Positions 34,955-43,071 of a DNA stretch of 64,000 bases are shown here, piece after piece. The DNA lies in NCBI RefSeq assembly GCF_965655635.1, contig NZ_CBFHHE010000011.1, positions 4,249-68,248 of the forward strand, given 5' to 3'. This stretch comes from Nereida sp965655635 (GTDB lineage Bacteria > Pseudomonadota > Alphaproteobacteria > Rhodobacterales > Rhodobacteraceae). The number at the start of each line of letters is the position of its first letter. Position 1 is the stretch's first letter. The notes beneath the pieces were generated by a model. It did no database searches. It worked only from the letters and a program-made list of their open reading frames with translations, and had not been told where the DNA came from. The position numbers and the translations under genes were made by a program.

Positions 34955-35071
34955 CTATGACGCCGCGTTTCCATTGATTGAGGTCGGTGGCCGCGCGATG
35001 CTGTGGCCGTGCAGACTGACTTACGCTTATGGGGTTAGATTGCCAAGCCTGCGTAAATTACCGGAGTTTTC

Positions 35072-36799
35072 ATGCCATATGTCGCGCCTCTTGCTGAGTA
35101 TAAATTTTTGTTCGACCACATTGTTGGGTTTTCAGATATCTGCGCAACGGCCCGTTTTGAGGACGTAAGCAGCGATATAACCGACGCGCTTTTGTCTGAG
35201 GTTGGCAAAGTCTGCGAAGAAGTTTTGGTCCCGCTGCAACGCGTAGGCGATATTCAGCATGCGGTGTTGAAAGGCGGCGTTGTTGTTATGCCCGATGGCT
35301 TCAAAGAGGCGTATCGCGCCTTGGCGGATGGCGGTTGGATGGGAATTTCTGCGCACCCTGATGGCGGCGGGATGGGCCTGCCGCTAACGCTTACCTCGGC
35401 GGTGAATGAGATGATGGCGAGCGCATGCCTATCGCTGCAATTGAACCCGCTGATGACTCAAGGCCAGATTGAGGCGCTTGAAGCGCACGCGGATGAAAAG
35501 ATTAAGCAGACATATTTGCCCAAGCTGATTAGCGGCGAATGGTCCGGAACGATGAACCTGACCGAGCCGCAAGCCGGCAGTGATGTTGGTGCGCTGACCA
35601 CCAAAGCGGTGCCGCGCGGTGATGGAACATTCGAGATTACGGGGCAAAAGATTTACATCAGCTACGGTGATCACGACATGGCGGAAAATATTTGCCATCT
35701 TGTTTTGGCGCGCTTGCCAGATGCGCCTGCTGGAACCAAAGGCATTAGTCTGTTCATGGTCCCGAAGTATCTACCCGATGATAATGGCGATGCTGGCCAA
35801 GCCAACGCGCTGCATGTGGTCAGCCTTGAGCATAAGATGGGTTTGCACGCGTCGCCCACTGCGGTGATGCAATATGATGGTGCAACTGGTTGGCTTGTTG
35901 GGGCGGAGCATGCTGGTATGGCGGCAATGTTCACCATGATGAACAACGCCCGGGTCGGTGTAGCAATTCAGGGCACAGGAGTTGCAGAAGGGGCGCTTCA
36001 ACACGCGTTAAGCTATGCGCGGGACCGCAAGCAAGGCCGCGCGACCGTACCAAATGATGCGGTCGCTACTGGCGCTATCGTTGACCACGCAGATGTGCGC
36101 CGGATGTTGGCTACGATGAAAGCTGATCTATTTGCGGCGCGTGCAATTGCGCTGTCCTGCGCTGCAGCGATTGATATGGGAACGGCCAGCAGCGATGCCT
36201 TTTGGCACGCACGGGCCGCCTTTCTGACGCCGATCGCCAAGGCATTCGGGACCGACGTTGGCATGGCCGTGGCGGCTGAGGGCATTCAGGTGCATGGGGG
36301 AATGGGTTTCGTTGAGGAAACAGGTGCCGCTCAATACAGCCGCGATGCGCGCGTCACCGCGATTTACGAGGGCACTAACGGCATTCAGGCGATGGATCTT
36401 GTGGCCAGAAAACTTGCGGACGGCGGAGATGCTGCCTTTGCGTTGATTGAAGAAGTACAAACCCAAGCGGAAGGTTGCCGCGGTACGCATGAAAGCCTTG
36501 CTGGCCCACTTTGGGAGGCGTCCGAGACTTTGCGTGAGACAACCGAGTGGATGGTTTCACAATCAGATAGCAACCACCGCTTTGCCGGTGCGGTGCCTTA
36601 TTTGCGCGGGTTTGCGCGGGTTCTTGGAGGACATTATCACCTTAAGGCGGCTCTTGCTGCGGGACCTGATAGTAGCCGCGCGCGACTTGCGAGGTTCTAC
36701 ATCAAGCGGTTGTTGCCAGAGCACACAGGCCTTCTTGCCCATGCGCGCGAAGGTGCTGATGATCTTTATGCGCTTTCCACCGAGGACCTGCTCGCCTAG
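35072..36799 (+). CDS. Acyl-CoA dehydrogenase, long form with C-terminal domain
   Basis: A 575-residue flavin-dependent acyl-CoA dehydrogenase with the extra C-terminal domain of the PF12806 class. The FAD motif GTMNLTEPQAGSDVG is near residue 162. Other features are HKMGLHASPTA and QVHGGMGF. The Glu in AIYEGTNGIQAMD is the expected catalytic base. This subgroup includes DmdC of DMSP catabolism in roseobacters, but many paralogues act on other acyl-CoAs, and no other dmd gene is nearby. An MBL-fold gene follows after 9 bases. Confidence 0.9.
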   Translation: MPYVAPLAEYKFLFDHIVGFSDICATARFEDVSSDITDALLSEVGKVCEEVLVPLQRVGDIQHAVLKGGVVVMPDGFKEAYRALADGGWMGISAHPDGGGMGLPLTLTSAVNEMMASACLSLQLNPLMTQGQIEALEAHADEKIKQTYLPKLISGEWSGTMNLTEPQAGSDVGALTTKAVPRGDGTFEITGQKIYISYGDHDMAENICHLVLARLPDAPAGTKGISLFMVPKYLPDDNGDAGQANALHVVSLEHKMGLHASPTAVMQYDGATGWLVGAEHAGMAAMFTMMNNARVGVAIQGTGVAEGALQHALSYARDRKQGRATVPNDAVATGAIVDHADVRRMLATMKADLFAARAIALSCAAAIDMGTASSDAFWHARAAFLTPIAKAFGTDVGMAVAAEGIQVHGGMGFVEETGAAQYSRDARVTAIYEGTNGIQAMDLVARKLADGGDAAFALIEEVQTQAEGCRGTHESLAGPLWEASETLRETTEWMVSQSDSNHRFAGAVPYLRGFARVLGGHYHLKAALAAGPDSSRARLARFYIKRLLPEHTGLLAHAREGADDLYALSTEDLLA

Positions 36800-36808
36800 T
36801 CATGTGCC

Positions 36809-37849
36809 ATGATAAAACTGGCCTATCCATTCGCGCAGCCGCCCGCTGAGGGTGAAGCAATCGAAGTCGCTCAAGGTGTGCTGTGGATGCGTTTGCCGCT
36901 ACCCATGGCGCTTGATCATGTGAATGTTTACGCCCTTGATGATGGCGACAGTTGGACGATCATCGATGCGGGGTTTGCTTCTAAACGGAGCCGAAGTATT
37001 TGGCGCGCGTTGATGGATGGCCCTTTGGCCGGCAAGCCGGTTCAACGGGTCATCGTCACCCATCACCATCCCGATCATGTGGGTCTTGCGGGCTGGTTTC
37101 AGTCCGAATTTGGCGCAGAACTTATCTGTACCCGGACGACATGGCTTTTTTCGCGCATGTTGCAACTGGATGCGCAGGACAGGCCGACTGCGCAAACCGT
37201 TGACTTTTGGCACCGTGCTGGGATGGCGTCTGATATTCTTGAACAGCGCCGCAATGAGCGGCCCTTCAACTACGCTGATTTTGTTGCGCCGATGCCCCTT
37301 GGCTACACGCGCATTCAGCAGGGTGGCGCTATCATTATGGGCGGACGTAGCTGGGATATTCACATCGGTAACGGGCACTCCCCCGAGCACGCCACGTTCT
37401 GGAGCCGTGATGACAATTTGGTAATTTCTGGCGATCAGATCATTGCCTCAATCAGCTCAAATATTGGTGTCTACGCGACCGAGCCGGAGGCGGATCCTGT
37501 CGCTGATTGGCTTGAGGCGTGCGAGCGTTTGGGCGCATTGGCGCGCGACGATCATTTTGTTTTAGGGGGGCATAAGCTGCCATTCACGGGCCTGCCCGTG
37601 CGGATGCGGCAGTTGATTGAAAATCATCATGGTGCGCTGCGCCGTCTGGAGGCCCATTTGTCAGAGCCGCAAATTGCAGCACAGTGCTTTATGCCATTGT
37701 TCAAGCGGCAGATTGTAGGCGGCGAATACGGGCTGGCGCTTGTTGAGGCTCTCTCGCATTGCTTACATCTTTGGCATCACGGGCGGGCAACGCGGACTCT
37801 GTCTGAGGATGGTCAGTGGCTGTTTCAGCGGGTGACAGACAACCCTTAG
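36809..37849 (+). CDS. MBL-fold metallohydrolase
   Basis: A 346-residue metallo-beta-lactamase-fold hydrolase. The metal motif THHHPDHVG is near residues 86-94. Downstream ligands fit GNGHSPEH and SGDQII, and a final HxH region precedes the C-terminal winged-helix-like part that binds substrate in LACTB2-type enzymes. It is likely cotranscribed with the acyl-CoA dehydrogenase and could hydrolyse a thioester such as an acyl-CoA; that is inference from context. The C-terminus overlaps the DUF6356 gene on the other strand by 4 bases. Confidence 0.85.
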   Translation: MIKLAYPFAQPPAEGEAIEVAQGVLWMRLPLPMALDHVNVYALDDGDSWTIIDAGFASKRSRSIWRALMDGPLAGKPVQRVIVTHHHPDHVGLAGWFQSEFGAELICTRTTWLFSRMLQLDAQDRPTAQTVDFWHRAGMASDILEQRRNERPFNYADFVAPMPLGYTRIQQGGAIIMGGRSWDIHIGNGHSPEHATFWSRDDNLVISGDQIIASISSNIGVYATEPEADPVADWLEACERLGALARDDHFVLGGHKLPFTGLPVRMRQLIENHHGALRRLEAHLSEPQIAAQCFMPLFKRQIVGGEYGLALVEALSHCLHLWHHGRATRTLSEDGQWLFQRVTDNP

Positions 37850-38055
37850 CGGTTCGTGATTTTGTCATGCAGGCGGCGGATAATGTTGCCAGCGGTCTTT
37901 TCAAATAGGGCAGGAATGATTGCGTGCACCGCAGCGCAAAAAGCGGCCGCCATCAGCCAAAATGCAAAAGTCGCTGCAAAGCGCATATGCTCAAAATAGG
38001 TCTCGTTCACTGAGGCGGGATGATCAGAGAAAAGGGCAGTGAGGACACGGGTCAT
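37846..38055 (-). CDS. Small membrane protein, DUF6356-like
   Basis: A 69-residue protein with the pattern TALFSDHPASVNETYFEHM, then a hydrophobic helix (about 24-50) and a basic tail. The HPASV-E-Y-EHM start matches what I recall of the DUF6356 family in alphaproteobacteria. Its function is unknown. It is divergent from the Lrp-family gene and its stop overlaps that of the MBL-fold gene. Confidence 0.72.
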   Translation of the reverse strand: MTRVLTALFSDHPASVNETYFEHMRFAATFAFWLMAAAFCAAVHAIIPALFEKTAGNIIRRLHDKITNR

Positions 38056-38170
38056 ATCAGGCTCCGACAGGCGTTGGGGTTGTTGTGCCTTTATTATGGC
38101 TGCGCAGTTGTGAGGCTGTGTCCCAAAAATGTACTGTTAAAGCGGGAAAAGTTGGGATAAAATTCCACTT

Positions 38171-38629
38171 ATGGCTGATTTAGATTCTATTGACAACGCT
38201 TTGCTGTCTGCTTTGCAGGATGACGCTACTGTTAGTCTTGATCAGTTGGGCGAACATGCAAACCTGTCCCGCAATGCCTGCTGGCGGCGAATAAAGGCGA
38301 TGGAGGCGACGGGGTTGATCCGCAAGCGTGTGACCCTGCTTGATCCAGAGCAGGCGGGCTGCCCGCTTTTGGTTTTTGTAATGGTACGGACGAATAATCA
38401 CGATGCGGAATGGATGCGTTTATTCAACCGTGCAGTGAGCTTATTTCCTGAAATTGTCGGTGCGCACCGAATGACCGGTGATCTAGATTATGTTCTGCGC
38501 GTGCGTGTCGCAGATGTTGCGGCGTATGATCGGTTTTACAAAAAGTTTATCGCGCAGGTTGCGGTTTCCGATATCTCTGCAAGCTTTGTTATGGAAGACA
38601 TCAAGGATACCACTGCGCTGCCGTTATGA
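38171..38629 (+). CDS. Lrp/AsnC family transcriptional regulator
   Basis: A 152-residue regulator with an N-terminal winged helix-turn-helix (about 6-64; LDQLGEHANLSRNACWRRIKAME) and a C-terminal RAM ligand-binding domain (about 70-148; GAHRMTGDLDYVLRVRVAD). It would bind DNA as a dimer or octamer in response to an amino acid. The 115-base gap before it holds its promoter and that of the divergent DUF6356 gene. AzlCD transporters 1.4 kb downstream are a possible target, as Lrp proteins often control them, but they are not adjacent. Confidence 0.9.
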   Translation: MADLDSIDNALLSALQDDATVSLDQLGEHANLSRNACWRRIKAMEATGLIRKRVTLLDPEQAGCPLLVFVMVRTNNHDAEWMRLFNRAVSLFPEIVGAHRMTGDLDYVLRVRVADVAAYDRFYKKFIAQVAVSDISASFVMEDIKDTTALPL

Positions 38630-38668
38630 TGCTGCGGTGTGGGCGTGTAATAGGCGAAGGAAGTAACG

Positions 38669-39118
38669 ATGGATAACGTGATTAAAACAAGCGCGGACGC
38701 ATTGGAAGATGATGTGCTGCCGAAGATGCGTGCCGCAAACGCGACAGGCACCCAAGATGAGAAACTGCCATCCGCAATGACCCAAGCGGTCAGTAAGAAA
38801 AGCGCCGCGCAATGGGCTTATGAGCGGGTGGTTTTGTACCTCAAGAAGTTTGAAGAAACGCTGGACGCCGAGCATGAGGCCGCGATGGGTTTCGCGGGTG
38901 GCGATGCAGGCGTGCTGCGAATTGAAGGCATGGGATATTTTGACCCTGATATTGTTACGTTCTACGGCACGGACGCAGTGGGCGCCCAGACACAGCTGGT
39001 ACAGCACGTCACTCAGCTTAATGTGATGTTGCGCGTAATTCCCAAGGAGGTCGACGCGCCTGAGCCTAACCGGATTGGTTTCCGCCTTGCCGAACAACTT
39101 GAAAGGCCCGTTGCCTAA
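38669..39118 (+). CDS. Conserved hypothetical protein, DUF6173-like
   Basis: A 149-residue soluble protein. The central part (AYERVVLYLKKFEETLDAEHEAAMGF, then GDAGVLRIEGMGYFDPDIVTFYG) and the end (PEPNRIGFRLAEQLE) match the DUF6173 family as I remember it. The function is unknown. No signal peptide or membrane segment is present. It starts 39 bases after the Lrp-family gene on the same strand. Confidence 0.72.
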   Translation: MDNVIKTSADALEDDVLPKMRAANATGTQDEKLPSAMTQAVSKKSAAQWAYERVVLYLKKFEETLDAEHEAAMGFAGGDAGVLRIEGMGYFDPDIVTFYGTDAVGAQTQLVQHVTQLNVMLRVIPKEVDAPEPNRIGFRLAEQLERPVA

Positions 39119-39220
39119 GCCGGTGTGAGCAGTGTCGCAGGGGCAGTGAAATCACTAGAAATACGTGCAAATATGCTTTATGCGGTTCTCAAAAATACTT
39201 AGCTAAACGGGAAATTAGAC

Positions 39221-39361
39221 ATGGCTGATGACAAGCACGAGCACGGTAAAATGGACATCGAAGTCCAAGAGAAAACTTTTGCGGGCTTCGTAAAATTCAC
39301 AACGTGGAGTGTGGTGATCATCATTGCGACGTTGATCTTGCTCGCCATTATTGGCGGTTAA
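39221..39361 (+). CDS. aa3-type cytochrome c oxidase subunit IV
   Basis: A 46-residue protein. A His/Asp/Glu-rich start (MADDKHEHGKMD) and the segment QEKTFAGFVKF precede one membrane helix (about 27-45), then GG at the end. This is the small bacterial subunit IV found in the aa3 oxidases of Rhodobacter and Paracoccus, where it wraps the core subunits. The main oxidase genes are not in the window, as is common. A lipoprotein gene starts 5 bases later. Confidence 0.88.
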   Translation: MADDKHEHGKMDIEVQEKTFAGFVKFTTWSVVIIIATLILLAIIGG

Positions 39362-39365
39362 GCAG

Positions 39366-39989
39366 ATGAAAACGCGGAGCATTGCTGCACTGTTCACAGC
39401 GGCGATGCTGCTGGCGGGGTGCCTGACACCACCTCAGGACCTGCTAACCGCGACAGACAGTGAAATCCGCGAGAGCGTTTATCGCCACGACGGCCCTCCC
39501 GCCCTTTCTTTGATTACTGTTGTAAGTAACGGTACTAACTCTGGCGCGCACAGCGCCCTGCTGGTCAACGGATCGCAGCGCGTTCTGTTTGACCCTGCTG
39601 GAAGTTTTGAAGCTAAATCAATCCCCGAGCGTGGTGATGTGCTTTATGGGATTACACCCCTTTATAAGCGATTTTATATCGGTGCCCATGCCCGCATTAC
39701 CCACCGTGTGGTTGAACAAACGATCGAAGTGCCTGCAGGTGTGGCCGAGCAAGCCCTTCAGTTGGTAATCAATAACGGCGCTGTCCCTTCGGCGGGGTGC
39801 ACCCGAAGCATTACGAGTATCTTGAGCCAGCTTGACGGTTTTGAAAGCATTGGTACGACATACTTTCCCAACAAAGCGCGCGAGCGGTTTGGCGCACTGC
39901 CCGGTGTAACGGAACAAGAATATTATGAGACGGATGACGGCAATAAAGCCGTGGCGCTTTCGCAATATATTGATGTTGATCTGGACTAA
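39366..39989 (+). CDS. Lipoprotein with possible permuted papain-like fold
   Basis: A 207-residue lipoprotein with lipobox LLAGC at Cys19. The mature part has His62 in a beta-type segment (GAHSALLV, then LFDPAG) and Cys145 at the start of a helix (SAGCTRSITSIL). The order His then Cys, with the Cys at a helix start, resembles circularly permuted NlpC/P60 and YiiX-type hydrolases, so an amidase or acyltransferase role is possible. No family is recognised with certainty. It follows the oxidase subunit gene by 4 bases. Confidence 0.68.
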   Translation: MKTRSIAALFTAAMLLAGCLTPPQDLLTATDSEIRESVYRHDGPPALSLITVVSNGTNSGAHSALLVNGSQRVLFDPAGSFEAKSIPERGDVLYGITPLYKRFYIGAHARITHRVVEQTIEVPAGVAEQALQLVINNGAVPSAGCTRSITSILSQLDGFESIGTTYFPNKARERFGALPGVTEQEYYETDDGNKAVALSQYIDVDLD

Positions 39990-40001
39990 TGCGCTAGCAC
40001 T

Positions 40002-40340
40002 TTAGCCAAAACCACCAGTGAGATAGAGCATCCCGTAAAGTGCTGCGGCACCCAAAATGATTGCCCAAAGGACATTGCGCGTCCAAACACCAACGGCCAA
40101 CGTGACAATCGCAGCTGACAGGCGTGCGGGGTCCACTTCACCGTTTGTTGCGGGCGGAAACAGCACAACCGGTGCAATTAGTGCGGGCAAAACCGCAACG
40201 GCCGTGTAGCGAAGGTGTCGCAAAATCCATTCCGGCAATTCACGGTCACCTATCAAGCCCAAAAATGAAAACCGGCTAATGAAGGTCCCAAGCGCTAAAA
40301 CACCGATAATTAGCCAAACGTTTACATTATCCGAAATCAT
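40002..40340 (-). CDS. AzlD family branched-chain amino acid export subunit
   Basis: A 112-residue membrane protein with three or four helices (WLIIGVLALGTFISRFSFL; AVAVLPALIAPVVLF; LWAIILGAAALYGMLYL). It is the small partner of AzlC and overlaps the azlC stop by 4 bases. Together they export branched-chain amino acids or related azaleucine-like compounds. Confidence 0.88.
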   Translation of the reverse strand: MISDNVNVWLIIGVLALGTFISRFSFLGLIGDRELPEWILRHLRYTAVAVLPALIAPVVLFPPATNGEVDPARLSAAIVTLAVGVWTRNVLWAIILGAAALYGMLYLTGGFG

Positions 40341-41050
40341 GACTTAGGCTCCTTTTTTAGCATTAACTCAGCCTGCGCGCCCACGATCATTGCCGCGATG
40401 CCTGCGATGATAATTCCAAGGCTATACGGCACATTCATGCACAACAGGGCCACCACAACAGAAGTTGCCGCTGCAATAACGTGTGGCAGTGTGCGCAAAG
40501 CAGGTGCGATAAGTGCAAGAAATGTAATCGGGATCGCAAAGTCGAGCGCATATTCCGGCGGAATAGAGCTACCCAGTTTTGCCCCAGCGTAGGTCATCGC
40601 ATACCATGATGAGCAAATGGGTGTGACGGTGCCCGCAAAATAGCGCAGCTTTTGGGGGAGGGTCCAAGCGGTTTCGTCTTGGAACTTTTGATCTGCAAGT
40701 GCGTATGTTTGGTCCACCATCGAATAGCTCACAAGTGCGCGCTGCCAAAGGCGGGCCTTGCCCAGATGTGGCACCATTGCGGCGGAATACATGGCCATAC
40801 GCAGGTTTACAGCAAGAGATGTTGCAAGCACGATAAGTGTAGGCGCGTCCTCGACCATTAGCTGCACCGCTGTGAATTGTGCGGCTCCCGCGATGACCAA
40901 AACGCCAAAGCCCATGACTTCTGCAATGTTTAATCCGGCTTCTGTGCCCACGACCCCAAACAACAGTCCAAATGGTGCAAGGACCAAAAGAAATGGCAGG
41001 CCGTCGTGGAAGCCCTGCAGATATGTCGATTTCGCTGTGGTAGATAACAT
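40337..41050 (-). CDS. AzlC family ABC-like branched-chain amino acid permease
   Basis: A 237-residue membrane protein of the AzlC/YgaZ family: GFHDGLPFLLVLAPFGLLFG at the start, GAAQFTAVQLM with NLRMAMYSAA in the middle, and GIIIAGIAAMIVG near the end. It forms the larger half of an exporter with the AzlD protein encoded downstream. It is divergent from fdhD, with 49 bases between the starts. Confidence 0.9.
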   Translation of the reverse strand: MLSTTAKSTYLQGFHDGLPFLLVLAPFGLLFGVVGTEAGLNIAEVMGFGVLVIAGAAQFTAVQLMVEDAPTLIVLATSLAVNLRMAMYSAAMVPHLGKARLWQRALVSYSMVDQTYALADQKFQDETAWTLPQKLRYFAGTVTPICSSWYAMTYAGAKLGSSIPPEYALDFAIPITFLALIAPALRTLPHVIAAATSVVVALLCMNVPYSLGIIIAGIAAMIVGAQAELMLKKEPKS

Positions 41051-41099
41051 TGTGACTCTCTACGTTGTTCAAGACACGACTTAGACGAGTGTCAGGGGG

Positions 41100-41993
41100 A
41101 TGCAAATGGCTTATGAGGCAGATTACATTATCGCGCCAGACCCGCTGGGTGCGCGCGGCGGTTTGCGCCTGACGCGTTCGGTTGCGGGAGTTGATCACAC
41201 CGGCGCTCAGATTGAGACGCTTGTGGTCGAAGAACGTCCTTTGACCATATTTTTGAACAGTCAGGAAATTGTCACGGCGATGACAATTGGTGACTTCCCT
41301 CAATACCTCGCACTTGGGTTTTTGTGCAATCAAGGGATGCTCGATGATGCTTCTGACGTCACTGACGTAGACTACGATGAAGAGCTAGAGACTGTGGTTG
41401 TGCGCACGGCTAGCCAAACGGTGTTTGAGGATAAACTCAAGAAAAAGACCCGTACAAGTGGTTGTGCTGTTGGGACAGTTTTTGGAGATATGATGGAGGG
41501 GCTTGAGGGCGTGACGTTGCCCCAAGTCCCTGTGAAAACGTCATGGCTTTATGCATTAGCGCATCAGATCAACACGACACCCAGCATCTATCTGACCTCA
41601 GGTGCTATTCACGGCACTGTGCTCTGCCAGCAAGATCGCCCCCTCGTTTATATGGAAGACGTTGGTCGCCATAACGCAGTGGACAAAGTCGCTGGCTGGA
41701 TGCTGTCAGAGGGTGTGAGCCCATCGGATAAGATTTTGTACACCACAGGCCGCCTTACATCTGAGATGGTTATCAAAACAGCGATGATGGGTATTCCGGC
41801 CTTAGTGTCGCGTTCTGGGTTTACGGCATGGGGCGTGGAAATTGCCCAGCACGTCGGTTTGACCTTGATTGGCCGGATGCGTGGGCAGCGGTTTGTCTGT
41901 TTGGCTGGCAATGATCGTTTGGTGCGCGACGCTGATCTTGCTTCAGTCCGCGACGAACCATTGAAATCTGGCCGCAAGGGAGCGAAGCAATGA
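41100..41993 (+). CDS. fdhD: Formate dehydrogenase accessory sulfurtransferase FdhD
   Basis: A 297-residue protein that transfers sulfur from IscS to the molybdenum cofactor of formate dehydrogenase. The cysteine motif reads TSGCAVGTV, with one Cys where E. coli has Cys-x2-Cys. The nucleotide-cofactor binding region is VGRHNAVDKVAGW, with SEMVIKTAMMGIP after it. It starts the four-gene cluster fdhD-mobA-mobB-moeA fusion, whose members all overlap by 4 bases. ATG 41106 is an alternative start. Formate dehydrogenase itself must lie elsewhere. Confidence 0.93.
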   Translation: MQMAYEADYIIAPDPLGARGGLRLTRSVAGVDHTGAQIETLVVEERPLTIFLNSQEIVTAMTIGDFPQYLALGFLCNQGMLDDASDVTDVDYDEELETVVVRTASQTVFEDKLKKKTRTSGCAVGTVFGDMMEGLEGVTLPQVPVKTSWLYALAHQINTTPSIYLTSGAIHGTVLCQQDRPLVYMEDVGRHNAVDKVAGWMLSEGVSPSDKILYTTGRLTSEMVIKTAMMGIPALVSRSGFTAWGVEIAQHVGLTLIGRMRGQRFVCLAGNDRLVRDADLASVRDEPLKSGRKGAKQ

Positions 41994-42580
41994 AGCAACC
42001 CTTCGGTGTTATTCTGGCGGGCGGCCAAGCACGCCGGATGGGGGGCGGGGACAAGGCGCTTTTGCAGCTTGGCGGCACAACGTTGCTTGAGCGGGTGATT
42101 GAGCGTCTTGAACCACAAGTGGCGGGGCTGTGCCTTAACGCCAACGGCGATCCCACGCGGTTTGGCCAAATTGGTCATGACGTGGTTGCTGACAGTATCG
42201 GTGGGTTTTTAGGTCCTCTTGCGGGTATTCTTGCAGGTCTTGATTGGGCGGCTGAGCAGGGTGCGGAAACGGTTGTAAGCGTCGCTGCGGACACGCCTTT
42301 TTTCCCATGTGATTTGACGCCCCGTTTGATGATGGCTGCTGATAAGATGACCCATCGGCTGGCTTTGGCGGCAACGGATGGTTGTCACCCTACGTTTGGA
42401 ATTTGGCCGGTTGCATTGCGCGATGATCTGCGCGCGGCTTTACAAGGGGGGCTGCGCAAAGTCGTCGCGTGGACCGATCAGCATCATGCGGCAACCGCTT
42501 CTTTCGAGGTCGGTTCGGTTGACCCGTTCTTCAATATCAACACGCCCGAAGATTTGGCGAAGGCGGAGCGATACTTATGA
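41990..42580 (+). CDS. mobA: Molybdenum cofactor guanylyltransferase MobA
   Basis: A 196-residue enzyme that attaches GMP to Mo-molybdopterin to form the guanine dinucleotide cofactor. The nucleotide-binding loop ILAGGQARRMGGGDKAL is at residues 8-24. AADTPFFP forms the metal-binding Asp site, and NINTPEDL is near the end. It is coupled to fdhD and mobB by ATGA overlaps at both ends. Confidence 0.95.
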   Translation: MKQPFGVILAGGQARRMGGGDKALLQLGGTTLLERVIERLEPQVAGLCLNANGDPTRFGQIGHDVVADSIGGFLGPLAGILAGLDWAAEQGAETVVSVAADTPFFPCDLTPRLMMAADKMTHRLALAATDGCHPTFGIWPVALRDDLRAALQGGLRKVVAWTDQHHAATASFEVGSVDPFFNINTPEDLAKAERYL

Positions 42581-43071
42581 CGGAGCAAAAGGTTTTTGGT
42601 GTCATTGGCTGGAAAAATGCAGGAAAGACGGGCTTGATGGAGCGGCTTGTGGCTGAAATTTCGGCGCGCGGTTTTTCGGTAAGCACATTGAAGCATGCGC
42701 ATCATAACTTCGACATCGACCAACAAGGCAAAGATAGCTACCGCCACCGTGACGCAGGCGCACAACAAGTACTTTTGGCCAGCGCAAACCGATGGGCGTT
42801 GATGACTGAATTGCGCGGAGAGCCCGAGCCACCGCTTGAGAAATTGCTGGCACAGCTGGCGCCCGTTGACTTGGTTTTGGTTGAAGGGTTCAAACGGAAC
42901 ATGCACCCGAAAGTATGCGCTTACCGGCAGCAAACATCCCAATCCATGATCGAGGACGCATCGGTGTTGGCCTATGCCACGGACACAGTGCTTGATACGT
43001 CAAAGCCGCAATTTGATTTGGATGATACCGTCGTGATTGCGGATTTCATCTGCGCAAAGGCAGGTCTTTGA
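42577..43071 (+). CDS. mobB: Molybdopterin-guanine dinucleotide biosynthesis adaptor MobB
   Basis: A 164-residue P-loop GTPase-like protein that assists MobA. The P-loop is GWKNAGKTGLME near residues 9-20, and DLVLVEGFK forms the second motif. It overlaps mobA by ATGA and the next gene by TTGA, whose TTG start lies in its stop codon. Confidence 0.93.
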   Translation: MTEQKVFGVIGWKNAGKTGLMERLVAEISARGFSVSTLKHAHHNFDIDQQGKDSYRHRDAGAQQVLLASANRWALMTELRGEPEPPLEKLLAQLAPVDLVLVEGFKRNMHPKVCAYRQQTSQSMIEDASVLAYATDTVLDTSKPQFDLDDTVVIADFICAKAGL

